From contig DXZQ01000027.1 in NCBI GenBank assembly GCA_019419585.1, positions 1 to 38,058 on the forward strand: 38,058 nucleotides of DNA. Direction: 5' to 3'. This DNA is from Collinsella sp. Its GTDB lineage: Bacteria > Actinomycetota > Coriobacteriia > Coriobacteriales > Coriobacteriaceae. This document shows, piece after piece, positions 15,213 to 23,849 of the stretch (its first letter is position 1; every line of letters starts with the position of its first letter). The translations under genes were made by a program, and so were the position numbers. The notes beneath the pieces were generated by a model. The model was not told where the DNA came from. It saw nothing but the letters and a program-made list of their open reading frames with translations, and searched no databases.

Positions 15213-17870
15213 ATGAGTGCTGACTACCCGTCAATGACTACGGCCGAGATTCGCTCCAAGTTCCTCAACTTCTTTGAGGAGCGCGGTCTTAAGCTCTATC
15301 CTTCTTCGTCCCTCGTCCCCGACGATCCTTCGCTGCTGCTTGCCAACGCCGGCATGAACCAGTTTAAGGAGTACTACCAGGGCAAGAAGACCATGAAGGA
15401 GATCGGCGCGATCTCCTGCCAGAAGTGTGTCCGCACCAACGACATCGACTGCATCGGTGAGGACGGCCGTCACCTGTCCTTCTTTGAGATGCTCGGCGAC
15501 TTCTCCTTTGGCGGCGTCTCCAAGCAGCAGGCCTGCGCTTGGGCCTTTGAGCTCATCACCAAGGAGTTCAAGCTGCCGCTCGACCGCCTGTACTTCACCG
15601 TCTTTACCGAAGACGACGAGACCCACGACGTGTGGCGCTCTCTGGGCGTTGCCGAGGATCACATCTCCCGCCTGGGCGAGGACGACAACTTCTGGGCCGC
15701 TGGCCCCACCGGCCCCTGCGGTCCGTGCTCCGAGATCTACTTTGACATGGGCGAGGAGGTCGGTTGCGGCAGCCCCGACTGCAAGCCTGGCTGCGACTGC
15801 GACCGCTTCCTTGAGTTCTGGAACCTCGTGTTTACCCAGTACGACCGCCAGGAGGACGGCTCCATGCCGGAGCTGCCGCACCGCAACCTCGATACGGGCA
15901 TGGGTCTGGAGCGCATGGCCGCTATCATGCAGCACAAGACCGCTAACTACGACGGCGATCTGATGCAGCACCTCATCAAGCTCGGTGAGAAGATCAGCGG
16001 CAAGACCTATGACGCCGACGATTACTCCGGCGCCAGCCGCTCCCTGCGCATCATCGCCGACCACTCCCGTGCCGTCGACTTTATGATCTCGGACGGCATC
16101 CTGCCCGGTAACGAGGGCCGCGAGTACGTCCTGCGCCGCCTGCTCCGTCGTGCCGTGTTCCACGGTCGTCTGCTGGGCATCGAGGGCGCCTTCCTGACCA
16201 AGTTTATCGACGAGGTCAACGCTCAGATGGGCGAGGCTTATCCCGAGCTGCTCAAGAACGTCGCGCTCGTTAAGGGCATCGTCGCCTCCGAGGAGGAGCG
16301 TTTCTCAACGACGCTCGACAACGGCCGCGTTTTCCTGGACGAGGCCCTGGCCGCGCTCGCCGACGGCGCTGTCCTTCCGGGCGATGTTGCCTTTAAGCTT
16401 CACGACACCTTTGGTTTCCCCATTGACCTGACTGTCGAGATCGCCGGCACCGCCGGTCACGACGTCGACATGGATGGCTTTACCGCTTGCATGGAGGACC
16501 AGAAGGCCCGCGCCCGCGCCAACGCTAAGGGCGATGCCTGGGGTAGCTTTAACGACGTGTGGGTCGAGCTTTCCGACAAGGTTGCCGCGACCGAGTTCGA
16601 CGGCTATGACAACGACGTCATCGAGGGCGCCAAGGTTGTCGCCATCGTGAGCAACGGCGAGTCCGTCGAGTCCGTTGCCGCCGGCGAGGACGTCGAGGTC
16701 GTGCTCGACCGCACCCCGTTCTATGCCGAGATGGGTGGCCAGCAGGGCGACGCCGGCGAGCTTTCCGCCGAGGGCGTTGCGCTGACCATTTCCGATACCA
16801 AGAACCACAACGGCCTGTATGCCCACGTCGCCCACGTCGCCGAGGGCACGCTGACCGTCGGTGCTACCGTGACCGCCGCGCTCGACGCCGAGCGCCGTGG
16901 CTTCCTGCGTCGCAACCACACCGCCACGCACCTGCTCGACGCCGCGCTTAAGCAGGTCCTGGGCGAGCATGTCTCCCAGGCTGGCTCGTTGGTGACGCCC
17001 GAGCACCTGCGCTTTGACTTCACGCACTTCGAGGCCCTGTCCTCCGAGCAGCTCAAGGCTGTCGAGGACCTGGTCAACCAGCAGATCTTCGCTTCCAAGC
17101 CGGTTGTGACCCGCGTCATGGGCATCGACGAGGCCAAGGCCGCCGGTGCTGTCGCCCTCTTTGGCGAGAAGTACGGCGACGTCGTCCGCGTTGTCTCCGT
17201 GGGCGCCGAGGACCAGCCGTTCTCTCGCGAGCTCTGCGGTGGCACGCATGCCGCCAACACCGCCGAGATCGGTCTGTTCAAGATCATCTCCGAGTCTTCC
17301 ACGGGCTCCAACGTCCGCCGTATCGAGGCCGTGACCTCCAAGGGCGCTCTCGACTACATGGCCGACCGCCTGGCGCTCGTTGACGCCGCTGCCGCTGCGC
17401 TCAAGTGCCGCGTTGATGAGGTTCCCGCCCGCGTGGAGAACCTGCAGGCCGAGCTGCGCGAGACTTCCAACAAGCTCAAGAAGGCACTCACCGGTGGCTC
17501 CTCCGATGCGATTTCCAGCGCCATCGAAGGCGCTGTCGAGCTGAATGGCTACAAGCTCGTTGTCGCTGAGCTCCAGGGCCTTGAGGCTGCCGACCTGCGC
17601 AATGTGTGGGATACCGTGCACCAGAAGGTCGCCGGTCCCGTCGCCTGCGTCGTCGCTAGCGTGACCGAAAAGGGCACCCCGGCCCTGCTCGCTGCCGGCT
17701 CCGATGACGCCGTCAAGGCCGGTTTCCACGCCGGTAACGTGATCAAGCAGATCGCGGGCCTGGTCGACGGTCGCGGTGGCGGTCGTCCCAACATGGCCCA
17801 GGCTGGCGGCAAGAACGCTGCCGGTATCGCCGATGCCCTCGCGGCTGCCAAGACCGCGCTCGGCGCTTAA
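15213..17870 (+). CDS. alaS: Alanyl-tRNA synthetase
   Basis: This class II synthetase charges tRNA-Ala. The 885-aa protein has the N-terminal catalytic core, starting at MTTAEIRSKFLNFFEERG and including the CQKCVRTNDID block. The editing domain holds the zinc/editing motif HTATH (569-573), and CGGTHAANT follows. A C-terminal DHHA1-type Gly-rich region (VDGRGGGRPNMAQAGGK) ends the protein. ATG 15213 is chosen because GAGGAG lies just upstream and the N-terminus fits the family; the frame stays open further upstream but without support. ruvX follows after 9 bases. Confidence 0.97.
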   Translation: MSADYPSMTTAEIRSKFLNFFEERGLKLYPSSSLVPDDPSLLLANAGMNQFKEYYQGKKTMKEIGAISCQKCVRTNDIDCIGEDGRHLSFFEMLGDFSFGGVSKQQACAWAFELITKEFKLPLDRLYFTVFTEDDETHDVWRSLGVAEDHISRLGEDDNFWAAGPTGPCGPCSEIYFDMGEEVGCGSPDCKPGCDCDRFLEFWNLVFTQYDRQEDGSMPELPHRNLDTGMGLERMAAIMQHKTANYDGDLMQHLIKLGEKISGKTYDADDYSGASRSLRIIADHSRAVDFMISDGILPGNEGREYVLRRLLRRAVFHGRLLGIEGAFLTKFIDEVNAQMGEAYPELLKNVALVKGIVASEEERFSTTLDNGRVFLDEALAALADGAVLPGDVAFKLHDTFGFPIDLTVEIAGTAGHDVDMDGFTACMEDQKARARANAKGDAWGSFNDVWVELSDKVAATEFDGYDNDVIEGAKVVAIVSNGESVESVAAGEDVEVVLDRTPFYAEMGGQQGDAGELSAEGVALTISDTKNHNGLYAHVAHVAEGTLTVGATVTAALDAERRGFLRRNHTATHLLDAALKQVLGEHVSQAGSLVTPEHLRFDFTHFEALSSEQLKAVEDLVNQQIFASKPVVTRVMGIDEAKAAGAVALFGEKYGDVVRVVSVGAEDQPFSRELCGGTHAANTAEIGLFKIISESSTGSNVRRIEAVTSKGALDYMADRLALVDAAAAALKCRVDEVPARVENLQAELRETSNKLKKALTGGSSDAISSAIEGAVELNGYKLVVAELQGLEAADLRNVWDTVHQKVAGPVACVVASVTEKGTPALLAAGSDDAVKAGFHAGNVIKQIAGLVDGRGGGRPNMAQAGGKNAAGIADALAAAKTALGA

Positions 17871-17879
17871 GTAGTCGCT

Positions 17880-18308
17880 GTGGTCGCGCTCGCGCTGGAC
17901 ATAGGGGAGACCCGGATTGGCATTGCCGTCTCGAGCCGTGATGGCAAGATGGCAATGCCCGTCAAGGTGCTCCCGGCTGCCGAGGTCACTGGCATGGCCA
18001 AGACGTTCCGTTACCTGGTTGAGGACTATGAGCCCGATATCCTTGTAAGCGGACGTCCCTTGACCATGGCCGGTGAGCCCGGCCCCCAGGCCGAGCGCGT
18101 TGCCGCCGTTGCGCAAAAGATTGCCCAAGAGCTCGATCTTCCGCTTGAGCTTGAGGATGAGCGCCTGTCCTCGCAAGAGGCAAAGCGTATCCTACGCGAG
18201 CAGGGACTCAACGAAAAGCAGATGAGGGGCAAGATTGACATGATCGCCGCCAGCCTGTTCTTGCAGACGTGGCTCGATCGCAAAAACGAGGAGGTTTCGC
18301 ATGCCTAG
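17880..18308 (+). CDS. ruvX: Putative pre-16S rRNA nuclease / Holliday junction resolvase RuvX (YqgF)
   Basis: The RNase H-like YqgF fold is evident in ALALDIGETRIGIAVSS (Asp7 as first acidic residue), LEDERLSSQEA and the terminal KIDMIAASLFLQTWL. The length (142 aa) is typical. Family members act in 5' maturation of 16S rRNA and were originally annotated as resolvases. It starts at GTG 17880, 9 bases after alaS, and its stop overlaps the mltG start by 8 bases. The alaS-ruvX-mltG order is widespread in bacteria and supports the call. Confidence 0.93.
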   Translation: MVALALDIGETRIGIAVSSRDGKMAMPVKVLPAAEVTGMAKTFRYLVEDYEPDILVSGRPLTMAGEPGPQAERVAAVAQKIAQELDLPLELEDERLSSQEAKRILREQGLNEKQMRGKIDMIAASLFLQTWLDRKNEEVSHA

Positions 18309-19692
18309 CGCTTCCGATCCGCGCCAGCCGAATCGCCAGGGGCAGCCTACGCCGCGCCCTGTATCGTCCGGCCAGCGTCCGATGCAACCGACGCAGCGTG
18401 CGGCTCAGCCTGCTGCTCGTCCCGCACAGCCCTCCTCTCGTGCAGCACAATCTGCTCAGCGTCCTGCCCAACAGCCCGCTGCCCGCGCAGCCCGGGCCGC
18501 AAGCGGTACCCGCTTTAAGCAGCAGGCGCCCACGCAGCGTGCGCAGGCGCCTCAATCGCATACGCGTACACATCATGCTCACGGCACACATGGCGTAGCT
18601 CCGGCCACGCGCTCGAGCTATAACACGCATGCCCGCCGTGGCGTCCAAAAGAAAAGCTCTCCGGTGCCTATGATTATCGGCGTTGTTGTTGCCGTACTTG
18701 CTCTTGCTGCCATTGCCTTCTTTGTCGTTCCGGCCGTCAAGGGCCTGTTTTGCGGGGAGGAGACAGGCGTCACCGCTGGCCAGCGAGTTACCGTCACGAT
18801 TCCCGAGGGAGCTTCGGGCGATACGATCGCCTCGATTCTCTCCGAGAACCATATTGTCGAGAATCCCAAGGATTACTACGCGGCGGTCAAAAAGCTCAAC
18901 GCAGATATGTCGCTCAAGCCCGGCGCGTACTCGTTCACGACGCTGATGGATGCGACCAAGGTTGTCCAGCAGCTCATGGAGGGGCCCAATGCCGGCTCCG
19001 ATGCGCTGACTATCCCTGAGGGCCTAACGGTCGACCAGGTCGCCGATCGCGTGGCCGCGGCATACGACAGCATCTCCAAGGAAGACTTCCTTAACCAGGC
19101 CAAGGCGAGCAATTATGTGAATGATTACGCTTTCCTTAAAGATGCCGCGAACGATTCGCTCGAGGGCTTCCTATTCCCCAAGACCTATTCGTTGGGTAAG
19201 GACCCGTCTGCCGATGATGTGATTCGCGCCATGCTTGACCAGTTCAACGCCGAGTATAAGTCGCTTGACTTTGCCAGCTGCGAGGCCAAGATCAAGGAGC
19301 GCTATGGCGTGGAGATGTCCGATTACGACATCGTTAACCTTGCCTCGATCGTCGAGCGCGAGGGCCTCAACGCCGATCAGCGCGCGCATGTGGCTTCGGT
19401 TTTCTATAACCGTATGGCGGGCAAGCTCGATGGCCTGCGTTACCTCAATAGCGATGCGACCATGATGTATGTCACCGGCGGCGAGGTTACCGCCAACGAC
19501 CTGCAGAGCGATAGTCCGTATAACACCTATAAGCATGAAGGCCTGCCGCCCACGCCCATCTGCTCTCCGTCGCTCGAGGCGCTCAAGGCTACCCTTGAGC
19601 CGACCGACTCTGATGACCTGTATTTCTATATTACACAGGACGAGGAGTATTTCTCGAAGACCTACGAAGAGCACCAACAGTCTTGGAATTGA
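18301..19692 (+). CDS. mltG: Endolytic murein transglycosylase MltG (YceG family)
   Basis: MltG cleaves nascent glycan strands at the outer face of the membrane and so sets strand length. The 463-aa protein has a cytoplasmic, Pro/Gln/Ala-rich, positively charged low-complexity tail of about 120 residues. A membrane anchor (about 124-143), a LysM-like segment and the YceG catalytic domain follow. The catalytic Glu is Glu352 in NLASIVEREG. The disordered N-terminal tail is long; tails of varying length occur in actinobacterial homologues. The start overlaps ruvX. Confidence 0.93.
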   Translation: MPSASDPRQPNRQGQPTPRPVSSGQRPMQPTQRAAQPAARPAQPSSRAAQSAQRPAQQPAARAARAASGTRFKQQAPTQRAQAPQSHTRTHHAHGTHGVAPATRSSYNTHARRGVQKKSSPVPMIIGVVVAVLALAAIAFFVVPAVKGLFCGEETGVTAGQRVTVTIPEGASGDTIASILSENHIVENPKDYYAAVKKLNADMSLKPGAYSFTTLMDATKVVQQLMEGPNAGSDALTIPEGLTVDQVADRVAAAYDSISKEDFLNQAKASNYVNDYAFLKDAANDSLEGFLFPKTYSLGKDPSADDVIRAMLDQFNAEYKSLDFASCEAKIKERYGVEMSDYDIVNLASIVEREGLNADQRAHVASVFYNRMAGKLDGLRYLNSDATMMYVTGGEVTANDLQSDSPYNTYKHEGLPPTPICSPSLEALKATLEPTDSDDLYFYITQDEEYFSKTYEEHQQSWN

Positions 19693-19694
19693 TC

Positions 19695-20192
19695 ATGAGG
19701 ATTTTTAGCCCCAAACGATATGTTGCCTCAGTTGACCGCATCGACCTCGATACCCTCTGGGCCGACGGCAAGCGCGCCATTCTACTCGACCGCGATAACA
19801 CTCTGGTGCCGCGCGATACCGAGCAGGTTCCCGCTGCGGTTTCAGCTTGGCTCGAAGCCGCCCATGCCAAGGGCTTTAAGCTGTGTATGGTGTCCAATAA
19901 CTGGCATCGCGACCAGGTCATGGCATCGGCGCGCGAGCTGGGGCTCGAGGCTATCAGCCACGCCATGAAGCCCGCCCCGTTTGCCCTGAAGGCGGGTCTT
20001 AAGCGTCTGGGCGCCACGGCCGACGAGGCCGTGCTGATCGGTGACCAGCTTTACACGGACGTGTGGAGCGGTAACTTTGCCGGCGTTGACACTATTCTGG
20101 TCAAGCCGCAGGCGACCCAGGACCTGTGGTACACGCAGATCTTCCGTATCTTTGAGCGCCGGGCCCTGCGCGACCTTCCCTGCGAGGAATAG
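19695..20192 (+). CDS. YqeG-family HAD phosphatase
   Basis: This 165-aa HAD subfamily IIIA protein has motif I DRDNTL (Asp32 and Asp34), motif II VSNN and motif III-like GDQLYTDVWSGN. YqeG-type proteins are predicted phosphatases; the family includes phosphatidylglycerophosphate phosphatase relatives, but the substrate here is unknown. ATG 19695 begins 2 bases after the mltG stop. TTG codons at 19683 and 19689 are in frame but less likely. It sits between mltG and aroK in one continuous run. Confidence 0.85.
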   Translation: MRIFSPKRYVASVDRIDLDTLWADGKRAILLDRDNTLVPRDTEQVPAAVSAWLEAAHAKGFKLCMVSNNWHRDQVMASARELGLEAISHAMKPAPFALKAGLKRLGATADEAVLIGDQLYTDVWSGNFAGVDTILVKPQATQDLWYTQIFRIFERRALRDLPCEE

Positions 20193-20200
20193 GTTTCGCC

Positions 20201-20734
20201 ATGTCTCAGCACATCAAACACGGCTGCGACCATATCTTCTTTATCGGCTTTTTGGGCGCGGGCAAGTCGACGCTTGCGCGCAACGTGGGCACTATGTTCA
20301 AGCGGCGTTTTATCGATACCGATCGTTTGGTTGTGCGTCGATGCGGCAAGTCGGTGACCGAGATATTTGAGACCGAGGGCGAGGATCGTTTTCGCGAGCT
20401 CGAGACCTCGGCACTCCGTTCGCTTCAAAGCGAACGCAGCCTGCTGGTATCGTGCGGGGGCGGCATCGTCGAGACGCCGGTGAACATTGAGCTGATGCAC
20501 GAGATGGGTACCTGTGTGTACCTCGAAGGCGACTTTGAGGACTCGTTGCGCCAGATTCGCCGCTCCGATACCCGGCCCGATTTCCGCTCGCCCGAGCACG
20601 CTGCGCGCCTGTTTGAGCATCGCCGTCCGCTGTATCGCCGGGCCGCCGATATTACCCTTGATATTCGCAACAAGTCCTTCGAGGACGTTTCCTACCTTTG
20701 TGCCGAGATGCTTTTGGAGCGTGGACTGCTATGA
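20201..20734 (+). CDS. aroK: Shikimate kinase
   Basis: This 177-aa P-loop kinase phosphorylates shikimate in the aromatic amino acid pathway. Walker A is GFLGAGKST (16-24). The shikimate-binding residues are present as Asp41 (FIDTD), Arg65 (RFRELE), the GGG loop (86-88) and an Arg in HRRPLY (141-142). The lid arginine is Arg125 (TRPDF). All key residues are intact, unlike in the neighbouring AroB-like protein, which starts inside this gene's stop codon (ATGA). Confidence 0.88.
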   Translation: MSQHIKHGCDHIFFIGFLGAGKSTLARNVGTMFKRRFIDTDRLVVRRCGKSVTEIFETEGEDRFRELETSALRSLQSERSLLVSCGGGIVETPVNIELMHEMGTCVYLEGDFEDSLRQIRRSDTRPDFRSPEHAARLFEHRRPLYRRAADITLDIRNKSFEDVSYLCAEMLLERGLL

Positions 20735-21840
20735 TTCGCCGTCAACTTATCAATTTCCAAAACCGCAGCGTCGATGTCCGCGTCGGATTGGGCGCGTTCG
20801 AGGAGCTGCCGCGCATGTTTGCCTCGGCTGTGGGCAAGCCTAAGCGCGCGATGGTGGTTTGGAACGACGCCACATCCGAGCGATTTGGCGAGGTTGTCGA
20901 GCATGCACTGGTTGACGCCGGTTTTGCCGTGTCGCTGCTCGTCCTCGAGGTTTCCCCTGCCGGTGCTACTCTTGCCGATGCCGATACCGTCTTTGGCGCC
21001 CTGTCGGCTAACGGCATTACCTGCGACGATCTCGTTGTCGCTGTCGGCGACACGGCGACCTGCTCGGTCGTTTGCTGGTGTGCCAATCAGTGGTGCGGTC
21101 GCACCGAGTGCGCCTTGCTGCCGACGACGTTCGACGCCATGCTCACGGTCGCGACGACCATGAAGCCGCTCGTCGCCTCGTCGGCGCATGCGCTTCCCGC
21201 TATCGCGTTCCGTCCCGAGCCGGGCTTGGTCGTGTGTGACCTCGACCTTGTACGCGAGGCGGACCCCGAGGATCTCAAGCTCGGCTATGCGGTGCTCGTT
21301 GTCACCATGCTTTCGAGCAGCAAGTCCCGCTGGAATCAGTTTACTGAGACCGTCCCCGAGATTCTCTCGGGCGAGGAGGTTGCGCTCGTCAATGCCGTTC
21401 AGTGGTCTCAGACTGCACGCAAGGACGTACTGATGGCCACGAACCCGAGCGCCCGCCATGCGCTCGATTTTGGCAAGACGGGGGAGCGCACCCTGCGCGC
21501 CTGCTTGGGCGATGCCGCTTCGCCGGTGCCTGCCTACCAGCTGTTGTCCGAGGGCATGCGCTTTGAGGCGCGCCTAGCCCATGATGCCTGCGACTTCGAT
21601 ATCGATTACGTCTTTGAGGTCGATGACTGCCTGGAGGACTTTGGTATCGAGGAGCTTGCCTTTGATCTGGAGCCTGCCGCATATATCGAGGAGTTCCGCA
21701 GGCAGCAGTTTGCCCGCTCGAACCGCAGCATGTTGCCGCTGCCCGCGGCACTCGGCGCCATTCGTTTAACGAGCGTTGAGGACGAGGTTCTTGAGCGCCA
21801 TGCTCACGCCTACTTGGCTTCTCGCAAAGAACTTCTCTAA
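20731..21840 (+). CDS. AroB-like protein lacking dehydroquinate synthase catalytic residues
   Basis: The 369-aa length and order of blocks follow 3-dehydroquinate synthase. VVAVGD (103-107 region) stands where the GGGVVGD nucleotide loop occurs, LLPTT (129-133) matches VPTT, and GLVVCDLDLV (165-174) matches VVVDLDCL. All three zinc ligands are replaced: the AEVIKY glutamate by Val188, the GHTFGH histidine by Lys249, and the HGEAV histidine by Leu272. The SSVGGKT substrate-loop lysine region is TVATTMK. The frame is intact and codon use is normal, so it is not a decaying pseudogene. It is translationally coupled to aroK. It probably has a structural or new role; dehydroquinate synthase activity is very unlikely. 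Confidence 0.8.
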   Translation: MIRRQLINFQNRSVDVRVGLGAFEELPRMFASAVGKPKRAMVVWNDATSERFGEVVEHALVDAGFAVSLLVLEVSPAGATLADADTVFGALSANGITCDDLVVAVGDTATCSVVCWCANQWCGRTECALLPTTFDAMLTVATTMKPLVASSAHALPAIAFRPEPGLVVCDLDLVREADPEDLKLGYAVLVVTMLSSSKSRWNQFTETVPEILSGEEVALVNAVQWSQTARKDVLMATNPSARHALDFGKTGERTLRACLGDAASPVPAYQLLSEGMRFEARLAHDACDFDIDYVFEVDDCLEDFGIEELAFDLEPAAYIEEFRRQQFARSNRSMLPLPAALGAIRLTSVEDEVLERHAHAYLASRKELL

Positions 21841-21843
21841 GAT

Positions 21844-21872
21844 TTATTGACATCCATCGTCTTTCGTATCAT
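21844..21872 (+). promoter_or_regulatory. Candidate promoter of the Xaa-Pro peptidase gene
   Basis: TATCAT (21867-21872) is preceded by TTGACA (21847-21852) at a short 14-bp spacing, or by TTATTG (21844-21849) at 17 bp. A start near 21879 would put the downstream long hairpin at the very 5' end of the mRNA. Confidence 0.45.
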
Positions 21873-21877
21873 GTTGA

Positions 21878-21939
21878 GGGGCGGGTTTCAATCGGTCGTG
21901 GATCACATGCGATTCCGTCGTTCGGTTGAGACCCGTCCC
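21878..21939 (+). promoter_or_regulatory. Long 5'-leader hairpin before the Xaa-Pro peptidase gene
   Basis: The arm 21878-21894 (GGGGCGGGTTTCAATCG) pairs with 21923-21939 across all 17 positions, three of them G-T/U wobbles, around a 28-nt loop. No T-run follows. The ribosome-binding site (AAAGGA) lies downstream and stays free. The wobble pairs keep the RNA helix but break the DNA palindrome, which suggests it acts as RNA. Confidence 0.6.
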
Positions 21940-21971
21940 GCACTTTTAGAGACAACAAGAAAGGAATCTGC

Positions 21972-23102
21972 ATGTCAGAGTTTGCTGCCGGCCCTGCCGG
22001 TCGTATCGAGCGTGTCCGTGTCCTGATGGCTGAGCGCGGCTACGATGCCATCGTCGTGCGCGACGAGGCCAATCTTCGTTGGCTTACGGGCGTGAAGGGC
22101 GTCTTTGATTACACCTTCGAGTTCCCGCACGCGGCGTTTATTACGGCTGACCAGTGCCTGTTCCATACCGACTCGCGCTACCTCAACAGCTTTGAGGAGA
22201 ACACGCCCGCCGGCAGCCCCTGGGTCTACGACATGGACGAGGGCACCATCCCCGGTTGGGTCGCCGGCAAGATCGCGGCCAACAAGTGCCGCGTCTGCGC
22301 TGTCGAGGACGACATGCAGATCAACTTCTACCAGGGTATTCAGCGTGGCCTGGAGGATCGTTCTGTAGCCTGCATGCTGCCGCTGATGCATGACGACATT
22401 CGCAAGATGCGCGCCATCAAGGACGCCGAGGAGATCGAGCTCATGCGCCATGCGCAGTCGATCACCGACGCCGCCTTCCAGCATATGCTCGGCTTTATTA
22501 AGCCCGGTATGACCGAGAAGCAGGTTCGCAACGAGCTCGAGAACTTTATGTTCGCCAACGGCGCCGACAGCCTGGCCTTCGGCTCCATCGTGGCGAGCGG
22601 CCCCAATACCGCCAACCCGCATGCCGTCCCCAGTGATCGCGTGATCGAGAAGGGCGACTTCGTCCTCATGGATTACGGCGCGGGCTACCGCGACTACCGC
22701 TCCGACATGACTCGTACCGTCGTGATGGGCGAGCCCACCCAGGAGCAGCTCGACTTGTACGCGCTCGTACGCCGCACCCACGAGGAGTGCGTCGCCGCTA
22801 TCCATCCGGGCGTCGAGGGCAACGACATTTTCAAGCTTTCCAAGAAGATCATCGGCGATGCAGGCTATGGCGATTACTACAACCATGGTCTGGGCCACGG
22901 CGTCGGTATCGACATCCACGAGCTGCCCAACTTCAACCGCAGCAAGAATATCATCGAGGTCGGCTCGGTTATCACCATGGAGCCCGGCGTGTACCTGCCC
23001 GGCGTGGGCGGCGTGCGCCTGGAGGACTACGGCGTGGTCACCGAGAACGGCTACGAGCCCTTCACCAAGACGCCGCATGACCTCCACGTCATCGATTGCT
23101 AG
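21972..23102 (+). CDS. M24 family Xaa-Pro aminopeptidase/dipeptidase
   Basis: The protein (376 aa) has a creatinase-type N-terminal domain (about 1-140) and a pita-bread M24 catalytic domain. The five metal ligands are all present: Asp234 and Asp245 (MDYGAGYRDYRSDMTRT), His309 (GLGHGVG), Glu337 (MEPGVYLPG) and Glu351 (VRLED). It cleaves peptides with proline in second position in the cytoplasm. Its place between the aroK/aroB-like pair and efp matches the actinobacterial aroKB-pepQ-efp-nusB order. The ATG follows AAAGGA. It has its own promoter and terminator. Confidence 0.92.
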   Translation: MSEFAAGPAGRIERVRVLMAERGYDAIVVRDEANLRWLTGVKGVFDYTFEFPHAAFITADQCLFHTDSRYLNSFEENTPAGSPWVYDMDEGTIPGWVAGKIAANKCRVCAVEDDMQINFYQGIQRGLEDRSVACMLPLMHDDIRKMRAIKDAEEIELMRHAQSITDAAFQHMLGFIKPGMTEKQVRNELENFMFANGADSLAFGSIVASGPNTANPHAVPSDRVIEKGDFVLMDYGAGYRDYRSDMTRTVVMGEPTQEQLDLYALVRRTHEECVAAIHPGVEGNDIFKLSKKIIGDAGYGDYYNHGLGHGVGIDIHELPNFNRSKNIIEVGSVITMEPGVYLPGVGGVRLEDYGVVTENGYEPFTKTPHDLHVIDC

Positions 23103-23124
23103 CTCATTTCGATAGATTTTTGGG

Positions 23125-23167
23125 GCGGGGCGTTCGGATAGATTCGGACGCCCCGCGTTCTCTTTTT
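23125..23167 (+). terminator. Rho-independent terminator of the Xaa-Pro peptidase gene
   Basis: The arm GCGGGGCGT (23125-23133) pairs with ACGCCCCGC (23148-23156), extended inward by three pairs, and is followed by TCTTTTT. Confidence 0.8.
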
Positions 23168-23198
23168 ATGCGCTCGCTGCAGGCGCCGTCTGCAAGTG

Positions 23199-23204
23199 TA
23201 TAAT
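23199..23204 (+). promoter_or_regulatory. Consensus -10 element for efp
   Basis: A perfect TATAAT lies 58 bases before the efp start. The -35 position (23176-23181, GCTGCA) is poor. It follows the preceding terminator, so efp and the genes after it probably start a new transcript here. Confidence 0.6.
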
Positions 23205-23261
23205 TTTGGTCGTATGTAATTTGGACGCTTGTGCGTTCTGCCCATAACAAGAAAGGTCGCT

Positions 23262-23825
23262 ATGCCTACCATTTCTACCGCCGACTTCAAGAACGGCCTC
23301 GGTCTCCGCATTAAGGACAAGGTCTACACCATCGTCGAGTTCCAGCATGTCAAGCCGGGCAAGGGCGGCGCATTTGTGCGCTACAAGACCCGCGACATCA
23401 AGAGCGGCCGCGTCGTCGAGAACACCTGCAACGCCGGCACCAAGTTCGAGAGCGTCATGCTCACCACCCGTGAGTTCCAGTACCTCTACAACGATGGCAC
23501 CGATTACATCTTCATGGACAACGAGTCCTATGAGCAGGTTCCCGTTCCCGAGGACATGGTGGGCGAGAACTCCAAGTGGCTGCGCGAGAACGACATCTGC
23601 CAGCTGCTCTTTGCCGACGATGAGCTCATGGGCGTGACCCCACCGATGTTCATCGAGACCACCATCGTCCAGACCGACCCGGGCTTTAAGGGCGACACCG
23701 TCCAGGGTTCCACCAAGCCGGCCACGATCGACACCGGCGCTGTCATCCAGGTCCCCATGTACCTCAACGAGGGCGAGGTCATCAAGGTTGACACCCGCGA
23801 CGGCAAGTTCGTCTCCCGCGTCTAG
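23262..23825 (+). CDS. efp: Elongation factor P
   Basis: EF-P enters the ribosomal E-site and relieves stalling at polyproline. The 187-aa length and three beta-barrel layout fit. The loop HVKPGKGGAFVR carries Lys34, the residue that is modified in many EF-Ps. The C-terminal signature TDPGFKGDTVQGSTKPA is present. The start MPTISTADF at 23262 follows GAAAGG; an in-frame ATG at 23229 is not supported. No EF-P modification gene is in the window. Confidence 0.97.
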   Translation: MPTISTADFKNGLGLRIKDKVYTIVEFQHVKPGKGGAFVRYKTRDIKSGRVVENTCNAGTKFESVMLTTREFQYLYNDGTDYIFMDNESYEQVPVPEDMVGENSKWLRENDICQLLFADDELMGVTPPMFIETTIVQTDPGFKGDTVQGSTKPATIDTGAVIQVPMYLNEGEVIKVDTRDGKFVSRV

Positions 23826-23849
23826 CAACCAACTCTTCTAGGAGGACTC

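Noticed and set aside
16305..18176. A 623-codon minus-strand frame opposite alaS and ruvX
   Set aside because: Same shadow pattern; it spans two well-supported plus-strand genes.
20201..20734. Degenerate shikimate kinase, by analogy with the AroB-like neighbour
   Set aside because: The Walker A, shikimate-binding Asp and Arg, GGG loop and lid Arg are all present.
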